A program made the translations under genes and the position numbers. From Diplosphaera chodatii (taxonomy: Eukaryota > Chlorophyta > Trebouxiophyceae > Prasiolales > Stichococcaceae), in contig JAALGY010000015.1 in assembly GCA_032358165.1 (NCBI GenBank), positions 1,674,001-1,738,000 on the forward strand: a DNA stretch of 64,000 bases, in the 5' to 3' direction. Of this stretch, positions 32,301 to 40,662 are shown piece after piece. Within the stretch, counting starts at the first letter, position 1. Each line of letters begins with the position of its first letter. The notes under the pieces were generated by a model. That model worked only from the letters and a program-made list of their open reading frames with translations. It made no database searches and had not been told where the DNA came from.

Positions 32301-32887
32301 TGACAGGGTGATCGACAGATCCCGGAAAGTCCGGGCAGGTGCTGGTGCGTGCGTTCAGGTCTCCAACAACAAACACATGCCCCATGCGGCAGGTGGCGCT
32401 CACCTCCTCACGTAACGCCTCCCAGACCGCAGGGCCTTTGCCATCAAATGATGGGCTGCCCTCTGGTGGAATGTAACATGCCGCTTACCGCTATCCATGC
32501 GAACATGTACGCATCCTCCTCCTGGCCAATGGCTTTGTCAAACCTCAAAACAGCGTAGCAGTTCTGGGGTCCAGTCGATAAGTGTGTTACCATTGGTGCC
32601 AGCTTGTCGGCGACGTAGACAGCGATGCCGCCACGTGCGCCGCCACGCTGCTGACGCCGGCTGCGCGGCAGGTGCAGGACGGACGTGAAGCCGTCCAGCT
32701 CCGGCGCATCGCTCCCCTCACGCGCCCACGTCTCGCTGAATGCCAGTACATCGAAGTCAGCCGCCTTGATGACCTGCGAAAGAGCAGATGCATCTCTGGA
32801 CAGCCAGCCCTGGACGTTCAGGCTCAGCACAGACAGGGCGCTGTTAGGGGACCGGATTGCGCCGGGCGCAGCCCGGCCCCAGCACCC
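29353..32887 (-). pseudogene. LINE-A ORF2: APE endonuclease, reverse transcriptase, zinc knuckle (frameshifted)
   Basis: The endonuclease-polymerase of the retrotransposon. The N-terminal APE-type endonuclease shows SLNVQGW, FSETW, VVGDLNAR, SLIDYVLA and ESDHAAL, all typical active-site blocks. The reverse transcriptase follows, with GITPIHKGGDTSDPGNYRGI, FVDFKKAYDTVPRDLLWEKL, GVKQGCPLSPTLFGIYIDDF and FYADDLDL (YADD at 30556-30567). A CCHC-like end reads CQRCNCGVVDDEAHMVWGC. Removing the 19 bases at 32482-32500 gives 1,171 codons plus stop in one frame. The frame directly continues that of ORF1 after a single TAG (32888-32890), with no ATG before the endonuclease. As it stands, the insertion shifts the frame inside the endonuclease. 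Confidence 0.88.
32482..32500 (+). mobile_element. Ultra-short SINE 3'-end insertion with target duplication
   Basis: CATGC (32477-32481), then 14 bases ending CTTACCGCTATC, then CATGC again (32496-32500). The 12 bases CTTACCGCTATC equal the exact 3' end of the SINE. Removing 19 bases restores the endonuclease reading frame (MFA-CYIPPEGSP). Confidence 0.75.
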
Positions 32888-32890
32888 CTA
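32861..32890 (-). other. UAG stop with downstream stem-loop between LINE-A ORF1 and ORF2 (possible readthrough signal)
   Basis: On the minus strand the ORF1 stop TAG (32888-32890) is followed by 10 bases and then a perfect 7-bp stem, GCCGGGC-TGC-GCCCGGC (32861-32877). ORF2 continues in the same frame. The arrangement recurs in copy 5 (stop 41913-41915, stem 41886-41902). Confidence 0.6.
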
Positions 32891-34625
32891 GCAGACATGG
32901 TTGGAGGTGGGTTTGGGTGTGGCTGGCGCCTTTGCTGGAGAGGGTTGTGTGCCCTCAGCCAGTGTGGGGCCACCAGGTGATGTGTGAGAAGTGGGCTCAA
33001 CAGGCAGCACAGCAAAGCGTGATGCAATGCCAAGGGGAGCAGCAGCAGGGTGAGGGCCAAGAGCGCTTGGCCGCCGCTGCCGGCGCGGCGCGAGGTGCTG
33101 CTGTGCAAATTGCACAGCATCCGCGGCTGCGCGGCGTGCATTCGCCACTGGAGCTGCATCTTGGGCTGCCTGGTGTTGACTCCTGCGCAGCTGTGCCGCT
33201 GCGTCACGACGCTGCGGTGCCACGCTCTCAAAGATAGACACTCCGCAAGTGCGGGGAAGGCGCGCTTTCGCGCTGCACATCCTGCGCACAAACACAGCAT
33301 CATCGATGCTGACAACAGCCAGGCCGGTCTTCTGCTTGCTGACACGCATGACAGTGACATGCTGTGCAGCATCTTGTAAGCAAAGCTTGCTGGTGCAGAA
33401 ACCCTGTACTGCCGCTGCGGCAGCATCGCTGCTGCTGCCTGCTGCAAAATCCAGGCCGCTGAAAACCCACGTTGCTGACCCAGAGCTGCTGCTGCGCGCT
33501 GGAAGCCGCGGCTGCTGTTTTGGGTCAATGCTGGGCCGGCTGGTTGCTGCTGGCTGCTGTGGCAATGTTGCTGCTGGTGCCGTTGCTGGTGTTGCAGGCT
33601 GGCTGCTGGGAGCTGCTGGCGCGGTCGCTGCATGCTGCTCTGGGGCTGCATGCGTGGCCGGTGCCGTCTGCTGCTCCGGGCTGTTGCTGTTGAGCTGTGG
33701 CTGCTGCACATGTATCACAAGCTTGACTGACTGGCATTGCTGCTGCAGTGCCGCTTGCCGATATGTTGCTGCCTCGAGCTTCGACTGCTTCAGCTCGGCC
33801 TCAAGAGCCGCAATCCTGTGCAAGTATGGCGCAATGGCTGCGTTAGACGAGGGCTGTGGGACTGCACAGCCTGCACTGGAATCACCCTGGGCAGTCTGGG
33901 CAGTCACGTGATCCTGGTCAGCACCAACTGCAGTTGCATGCACGCATGGATAGCGGTAAGGGAAGTGCAAATAGCGATGGAAAAGGACCTTTGACCGGAA
34001 GGCTGTTTGTGTATTGCGTTTTTCAACGACTTATATACACAAACCATGGAGGGCAGATTGCCGAAGCAACCACTTGCATAGGGTGGGGTGGGTTGGTCCC
34101 ACACGGAACTAGACCCGAAACTTCCGCCACCGCCAGGGATCGAACCCGGTCCCTGAACGGTGTCCAATGAATGGATAGCGGTAAGGGAAGTGCAAATAGC
34201 GATGGAAAAGGACCTTTGACCGGAAGGCTGTTTGTGTATTGCGTTTTTCAACGACTTATATACACAAACCATGCAGGTCCATGCAGGGGGGCCCTTGGTG
34301 GCCGCTGCTGAGCAGCAGGCTCTGTATAGGCCTCGCTGATGGGTGCCGCAGTAAGCGTGCAGGACTGCTGCGTCAAATCGGCGCTGGAGTCCGACACCGA
34401 AAACTCTGCAAGTGCAGCGTCCGCAATGCCGTCCATCGGCTCCATAACGGCGTGTATCTGGCGACGAACTGTTTCTGCGTTGGCACCCCTGCGAACAGAT
34501 ACGTTGTAACGTTTGGCGATCTTCCGGAGTTCGGTCACGTCACTCAGTGATGCAACCGTCGCCCAGTCCATCGCCGCATCTGTCGAGCACACAACGTCAG
34601 AGAACGAACGCGTGCAGATCGTCAT
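32888..34625 (-). pseudogene. LINE-A ORF1 protein (SAP-like motif, coiled coil), split by SINE dimer
   Basis: Likely the RNA-binding partner of the retrotransposon ribonucleoprotein. ATG at 34623-34625 opens MTICTRSFSDVVCSTDAAMD. A SAP/HeH-like motif follows (SLSDVTELRKIAKRYNVSVR). After the insertion come a heptad-rich stretch (IAALEAELKQSKLEAATYRQ), a long Gln/Ala/Pro-rich linker and a C-terminal domain (FCTSKLCLQDAAQHVTVMRV). Removing the 321-bp SINE dimer and its 4-bp duplication gives exactly 471 codons including TAG. The C-terminal domain may be RRM-like, but I cannot show that. The SINE breaks the frame, so the copy is dead. Confidence 0.75.
33949..34269 (-). mobile_element. SINE dimer inserted in LINE-A ORF1
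   Basis: A full unit (33949 to about 34172) joined head-to-tail to a 5'-truncated unit (to 34269). It is flanked by CATG (33945-33948 and 34270-34273). The uninterrupted sequence is seen in LINE-A copy 5 near 43400-43440. Confidence 0.88.
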
Positions 34626-35020
34626 GTTGTGATGTATAGAAGGTAGCTGGATGGTTGCAGCTTGGGCTGCTGCTGTAGGGTGAGTGTGACACAGATTGGG
34701 TGGTTGGAGTGAGTATGGGACGCCTCAAACGAGGTGCAATGGCCTCAAACGAGGTGCGATTGCTGCGAAATTGCAGCAGATGGATGATGTGTGTGTGATG
34801 AGTCTGCTCGCAAGAGTTGCAAGCAGTTTGAGGGGGATAGAGCGTAGGGTTGCGGTGTTTCGCGTGGTTGGTTGGTTGGTTGGGTGCGGTTGGCCTCCTG
34901 AGAGCGCACTGCCGGACACCGGGCAGCGCGGGATCCTTCGCGCTTGGTACAGAGAGCCTGTATGTAGCCAGAGAGCGTGTTGAGAACGTGCGCAAGAAAC
35001 CCTTCCGAGTATGCAAACGG
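34626..35020 (-). promoter_or_regulatory. Putative LINE-A 5' UTR with a 20-bp direct repeat
   Basis: Non-coding sequence upstream of ORF1. The 15-mer CCTCAAACGAGGTGC occurs at 34723-34737 and again at 34743-34757. Each copy contains the small inverted repeat CCTC/GAGG. Such a repeat would suit an internal promoter, but that is inference. Confidence 0.4.
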
Positions 35021-35594
35021 CAGTCGCGCATGCGGCGCAGGCGGCTGAAGCGGCTGCTGTGAAGGCTGATGGCGGGCTAACGGCTGTCAGAGCGTATCAT
35101 GACGCCGTGTGTGATGGCTGCAGAGCTGTGATGACGCCGGCCAGGCTGTGAAGGCGGTTTCCGAAACCGCTGTGCTGCGGGATCCCTGCTGATCGCCAAA
35201 CCGAACTGCCCCCGAAGTCCGGCTAGCGACGCACGGCCGGCTGCAGGCGGCTCCTATGACGATGTAGAAGCTGCTGAAGGTGATGGTGAAGGCGTAGTAC
35301 CGTAAAGGACGGCGCGAAGGGGCTGGCCTGTGGAGGCGTGCTGGGTGGTTTGGGGGTCGGAGGCGGCGGCTGTGGACTTTCCGTTTGAGCGCTTGCGATT
35401 GACGACGATGAGGAAGGTGTTGAGTGGCTGTGTGAGCGTAGAAGCGGTGTGGACGTCAGGTTCGGCTGGTAGAGGTGTTGTGCTGCCGGGATGGCAACAC
35501 TTGGGCTGCTGAGATGGGCCGCAAGGCTGGCGCGCTGCTAGTGGAGGCAAGCAAGAGTGGCGAAGGCGATGACGATGCGTATGGAAGCAGCGGC

Positions 35595-35626
35595 AGGCCG
35601 TGCCAGGGGGCCGCTCCCCCTGGCAC
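35595..35626. repeat. Perfect hairpin near the 5' end of family C element
   Basis: CCGTGCCAGGGGG and CCCCCTGGCACGG form a 13-bp perfect inverted repeat with a 5-base loop. The same hairpin lies at about 57474-57504 and 61205-61235. It starts about 20 bases from the 5' end of the full-length C element. Confidence 0.85.
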
Positions 35627-36165
35627 GGTGAAAACGGAAAAGCGTGTGGGCGTCAGGGCGGGCGGCGAGTGGCATGTGGACGGCGTCGAGGATGAGAGGC
35701 ATGTACAGCCAGGAGTTGGTGGGGCGACGGCAGGCTGGCAATGTGGTGTGGTCGTGGACGACGCAATCAGGCACAAGGGAGGGGAGGCGGCGGCGTTGTG
35801 GTGGGGGGCAGGTGGTAGGGGGGCGGGCAGCTCGTCGTCGGTGACCAGTGAGCTGTGTGGTTGGCGGAGTGGGCCGAGTTGCAAGGGCCAGTGGAGGATC
35901 GTGCGGGCGAGGTGGCGGCGGCAGTGGGGTGCTCGCCAAGGGTGCTGCGGCTGAGGCGTCTGCGGCGGGTGCAAGCTCACGTGGGCTGGTCGTCGTGGGC
36001 GGCGTTGTCGGTGGAGGGTCCGGAGGGTGTGTGCCTGGCTGGCGAGGTGTATGGGGTGCGGCTGGTGGCACCGGCAGCGGAACGCTGCGAGTCGACTGCC
36101 GAGGCGGCAGTGGGGCGACGGGAAGGGCTGCCATGTGCGCCTGGTGGGTGTTCGCCTCGAGCGCT

Positions 36166-36328
36166 TTTCGTTTTTACAAAGGGTTTTAACAAAGGGCGTC
36201 CAGACCAGAACCAAGCTCAAGAACGAGGCTCTGCGGCACAATGCGGCCTCTCACGTGCGAACATGAGGGCGGCTGAGTGAAGGCGACGGCGGGTGCCGGC
36301 AGATGAGGCGTGAGGGTGTAGTTGACGG
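36166..36328 (-). mobile_element. Short LINE-B-tail insertion: minisatellite piece plus tail, with 11-bp target duplication
   Basis: Flanked by CCTCGAGCGCT on both sides (36155-36165, 36329-36339). The empty site is seen in LINE-B at about 50296-50306. On the minus strand the insert reads one minisatellite fragment, then CTCAGCCGCCCTC...CCCTTTGTTAAAACCCTTTGT. So the minisatellite and the tail were copied from one RNA. Also present at 58044-58206 and about 61775-61938. Confidence 0.88.
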
Positions 36329-37111
36329 CCTCGAGCGCTAGCCGCATGGTGGCATCAAGGGAGGCACGGATGACGGCAAGGTCCCCGCGTGCGATGGCAG
36401 CGAACTGGGGGTCGCCCTCGATGGCTGCCCGCAAGTCGTCAAGGGACCAGAGGCCAAGGGATGCAGCTCCGATGAGGTCGGCGTCGTGGGCAATAGGGTT
36501 AGCGATGGCACGCTGGCTGAAGAACAGGCGATCTCGCATGATGAGGCGGTGCGTATGCTGCTGCTCAGGGTCCAGCTTGCGCCCAATCCCGATGCGGTGA
36601 GCAGCCGCAACGCCGTCGCGCAGGCGTGGCGGGAGCGATGGCACAGTGGCGATGTCGAGAGTGGATGCCATGATGGCAGGTGCGAGGCCCCAACGGTGAA
36701 GGGCTCGGGCTGGCGCGTCGGTGTGGGCAATGGAGGATGCCGGAGCTCGCATGAGGTGAAAGCCGTGAATGGACTTCCACACAGTTGGCGTCGGCTGGAA
36801 CAGGCGGAACGCTCGCTTCGCTGCCAGGGCGGTGGCGAAGAGCTCAAGGGAGGGGGCGCCAGCGCCACCAGCTCGTCGGGAGAGGCCGCACACAAGTCGC
36901 TTCGGGTTGCAGTTGGCGGAGAGGGGGTCGGTGTTGTAGCGATTGCGACTGGTGTAGGAGTAGATGAGGGTGTTGAGCTTCGCCAGTTGGGTGGCTGTGA
37001 GGGAGTCGAAGCTGAGGAGGTGCACCAGCTGCGACTGCAGGTTCTGCTTGCCGACGTACGCCCGTCCAAAGAAGGAGATGGCGTGCTTGGAGGGTGGGGT
37101 GGGTTGGTCCC

Positions 37112-37775
37112 ATAGATGTAGATAGATGTAGATGAGGGTGTGGGGCCACCATGGTGGACAGCACAGTGGGCGTCCCAGGCCTTCTGTAGGTAGGTGACCC
37201 GAAGCCGGGTCCACAGCTCAAGGTCTAGGCGGCCAGGGTGCCAGGCAGTGGGGTCGCCGGCGATGATGACGTCAGGAGTGGTTGGGGGTGTGTGGCCGCC
37301 GTCGATGGCAGCCCACAAGTCGCAGAGCCACTGGAGGGCAGGGCGTGTGAGCGGGCAGTGGAGGAGGACGTGGGTGGTGTTGGCAACGGTGGTGGGCTGC
37401 AGGGTGGCGGGGTTGTTGACGAGCGGGGTACGGCAAGCCGGCCAGCGGCAGCAGGCCCTCTGCATGGGGGTGTCACCTGACATGTCAACAGCGGCGTGCT
37501 TATAGCGGCAGTAGGTGAGGAAGGATGGTGTGCGGAGTTGGCAGTGAAGGGCTCGCCAGGCGACGGCAACATCGGCCTTGCGGATGTTGGTGCCGCAGAG
37601 CTGTTCCCAACAGCGGCGGTACTTGGAGGCGACGGCAGGGGCGGTGTTGTCCTGAGGAGGATGGCGTGATTGGTGGGGCCGGTGAGTGTGTGCTTGGGGC
37701 CGCTGCTGTGGGTCGCGGGCCCGTGTCGCCATAGCGTGCACGCTTGGTTGGGGCCCTGTGATGGCGATGAAGCAT
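37112..37775 (-). pseudogene. LINE-B C-terminal fragment (zinc-finger region)
   Basis: Encodes the end part of the LINE-B protein: KYRRCWEQLCGTNIRKADVA, CRWPACRTPLVNN and HVLLHCPLTRPALQWL, a C...C...H...C arrangement like the zinc-binding domain after many LINE reverse transcriptases. No reverse transcriptase core in this piece. Joined 5' to a LINE-A tail and 3' to a SINE scrap. Confidence 0.75.
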
Positions 37776-37911
37776 TTGACATTGACATTGATTACATACT
37801 GGTGGTGGGCCATTTTGGCCTAGCCACAGGCTCTGGCGGACTAACCCAGAGCAACATGCACAACGAGTCGTGTCCGAAACCGTTCACTCCCCGCTGACAG
37901 AATGGATCCAC

Positions 37912-40650
37912 TCAATCCCGGTTGGATGTACACCCCTCCAACTCTGCACAATGATCATGACAAACACGCAAAAAGGCTGCCAGTTGCCCGGCATCCTGCT
38001 GCATAAAGTCCGCCACTGAGGTGATGTCGCTGTCCTGAAACAGCTCAGAATGCTGCACCCTCTCATCTACTAGAGCTGGACACCCCCAGACCATGTGCGC
38101 CTCATCATCCACCACGCCGCAGCTACACCGCTGACACAGCCGCTCTGCCCGCGGCAGACGCTGCCACCTCCCTGTTTCCACCCCCAGCATGTGACTGCCC
38201 ATCCGAAACTGTGCTAACCGCCGACGACCGGTCTTGGAGGCGACTGCCTGCAAGTAGCCGGCCAGCTGGTAGTTGTCACCGTTCACAGGGCCCCTGACTC
38301 CCAGCCACTCACGCACTTTGCGCAAGTCGCTGCCATTCACAGCATCGAATGTGCGGCGCTGCAGGTGTACACTGACAACCGAAGTGTCAATGCGCTGCGG
38401 CACGCCGTCAACGATGGGTGACATGAAGTGCAGGAACGAGCACACCTGGGCAGCCCAGCATGCTGAGCTGGTCTTGCTGCGCCCCGGCCGGGTGGCCAGA
38501 GCACAGTTCTCCAGGAATGCCTGCTTGGTGAGGCGTGTGTCCGGCATTGCGACCAGCCGATTCCAGAACCGGCAGATGGCCAGCGTTGCCGTGTGTGCCA
38601 CCGGGAATCGCCCAAGCTCCCCCAACACCGCCACGTTGGGAGTGCCTGTGCGCACACCAAGAACAGACCGAAGAAACTTCCGATGGACAAGCTCACAAGT
38701 GTCCATGCCACCACCGCACAACGCCCCAGGACCCCATGTTTCGACACCATAAAGCATAACAGGACGTACCAGTGCATCGAACAAGTGCAGCTGCAGTGCT
38801 GGGTCATGCAAGCTCAGGTCATGGCAACGATGGAATGGAATGGATAGCGGTAAGGGAAGTGCAAATAGCGATGGAAAAGGACCTTTGACCGGAAGGCTGT
38901 TTGTGTATTGCGTTTTTCAACGACTTATATACACAAACCATGGAGGGCAGATTGCCGAAGCAACCACTTGCATAGGGTGGGGTGGGTTGGTCCCACACGG
39001 AACTAAGACCCGAAACTTCCGCCACCGCCAGGGATCGAACCCGGTCCCTGAACGGTGTCCAATGAATGGATAGCGATGCTAGGGCTAACGATGCTGCAAT
39101 GCAAGTACGGCGCGCTGGGCGGAGGCCGCTCTGCCGATGCTAGCGGCAGCAAAAGAACTACGACTAGAGATGTCAACCCCCAAATAGGTAAACGAGTCCA
39201 GCACTTCGATGGGAGCATGCATGTAGGTGAGAACCGGTGGTGCCGCAGCCTGGGCTGCGTACACCACGACCTTAGTCTTCTTCACGTTGACGGTGAGGCG
39301 CCAGCGTTTGCAGTACGACTCCAGCAGGTCGAGCTGCGCCTGCAGGCCGCGTACGGATGTGGACACCAGGTCCAGATCATCTGCATAGAAGAGGGCAGGT
39401 GCCTGCACACCACACAGAGTGGGCAGGTCCAGGTTCGCGCTGGCGGCCTCCAGCTCCGCTTGGAAATCGTCAATGTAAATCCCAAAAAGGGTTGGAGATA
39501 GTGGACATCCCTGCTTAACCCCCAGAGTGCTCTGAAATGTGTCGGACATTCCCCCCTCAAACTGCAATGCCATGGGCACATCAGCATACAGCGCCTGCAC
39601 GCCCCTCAGAAACTCCCCATGCACCCCAATCCGCTGCAGCTTCTCCCAAAGCAAATCACGAGGTACAGTGTCGTATGCTTTCTTGAAATCGACAAAGCAA
39701 GAGTACAGAGGCTGCTTATCTGCCTTGGCCTTCTCGATGAGGGTGCGAACGACGAAGGTTTGATCGGTGGTGCGGTGGTCCTTGCGGAAGCCCGCCTGTC
39801 CGCGTGCGCGCAGCTGGTGCTGCTCGGTCCACCTCATAAGCTTTTCGTTAAGCATGCAAGCATACAGCTTTGCCAATAAAGAGCCAACAGCAATGCCACG
39901 GTAATTACCCGGATCGGATGTGTCGCCCCCCTTGTGAATCGGCGTGATGCCGCACAGAGCCCAGCCCCTTGGCAACGCTGCCACCCTTTGACAAGCGTTG
40001 AAAACAGATGCAAGACAAGGTGCAAGCTGCGCCGCTGCAACAGATAAAGCATCCAATTTGAGCAGGCCCACCGTTGCTTTGCCTCCGCGCAGGGCTCCTA
40101 TAGCCTGTTGCACGGCGCCGGCTGTGAAGGGCGAGTTGAGCTCGCTCCCGTCGGCAAAAGGTGGCGCAGCACCACTACCCGAGGTACCTGCAGTGCTTGA
40201 TGAAACTGTGGGGGCATCCAGCAGTTTCCGGAAGGAGTCAAGCATCACATCATCTGCTATGGGACACGCCCGCTTCTTAGCAGGTTTGAACTTTTGCCAG
40301 AACTTTTTGGAGTTGGTTGATCGAGCCAGTTCAGTGAGGGCAAGAGCCTGACTGCGGGTCCACTGGCGCTGTGTGCGGCGTAGCAGGTGCTGGTACTGCT
40401 GGCGGAGCGCGCGAGCAGCCGGTGACTGCGGGTCGCGCCGCGCGGCTTGCCGCGCTGCGCGGCGTCCGCGGGCCAGGTCAGCATCCCACCAGCGAGGCAC
40501 AGCGTTGCGGTCCCGCCGCCGCCCCTTGGCGGCCGGCGCCGTTGCAGCCACCTCAGCCTGCGTGGTCTCAATGAGCTGATCGAACTGCATGCCCACAGCA
40601 TGCATGTCATCGGGTACCTGGGCAGCGTCTGCTGCCGCTGCAATGTCGAC
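37912..40650 (-). pseudogene. LINE-A ORF2 of copy 3, interrupted by SINE
   Basis: Reverse transcriptase and zinc-knuckle parts are both preserved (FVDFKKAYDTVPRDLLWEKL, FYADDLDL, CQRCSCGVVDDEAHMVWGC). The SINE separates them. The endonuclease is lost by truncation after about 40650 (MHAVGMQFDQL region). The left part (37912-38811) and right part (39085-40605) each stay open, so the SINE arrived recently. Confidence 0.8.
38843..39066 (-). mobile_element. SINE, full unit
   Basis: Full-length unit with the B box in reverse. A duplication AACGATG flanks the insert (38826-38832 and 39087-39093), with about 10-20 extra bases at each edge. Confidence 0.85.
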
Positions 40651-40662
40651 CAGTTGGGCTGC

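Larger units (their letters stand above)
29212..35020 (-). mobile_element. LINE-A copy 2, essentially full length, with two SINE insertions
   Basis: Contains a (TGTCAA)n tail (29212 on), 3' UTR, ORF2, ORF1 and a putative 5' UTR of about 395 bp. The right limit is where sequence repeated elsewhere begins (35021). It is interrupted by a SINE dimer in ORF1 and a 19-bp change in ORF2. This is the only copy in the window with both ORFs complete apart from those insertions. Confidence 0.85.
35021..38000 (-). repeat. Composite repeat unit, dispersed copy (C 5' half + rearranged LINE-B + LINE-A tail)
   Basis: Almost identical to 56899-59878 (offset 21,878) and to 60630-63609. Layout: 5' half of a family C element (35021-35645), LINE-B (35646-36165), tail+minisatellite insertion (36166-36328), LINE-B (36329-37091), a 20-bp SINE scrap (37092-37111), LINE-B C-terminal region (37112-37775), and LINE-A tail from 37776. 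The LINE-B pieces are out of normal order, so a recombination between two LINE-B copies formed the unit. Confidence 0.85.
37776..40662 (-). mobile_element. LINE-A copy 3, 5' truncated, with SINE insertion
   Basis: Tail at 37776, ORF2 3' part (stop near 37912) to 38840, SINE at 38843-39066, ORF2 continuing to about 40650. The 5' end abuts a LINE-A copy in opposite orientation at 40663. Confidence 0.85.

Noticed and set aside
32333..32350. Separate downstream start for an independent LINE-A ORF2 beginning near 32403
   Set aside because: The frame only appears to start there because the 19-bp insertion at 32482 breaks it. The endonuclease N-terminus lies upstream in the continuous frame.
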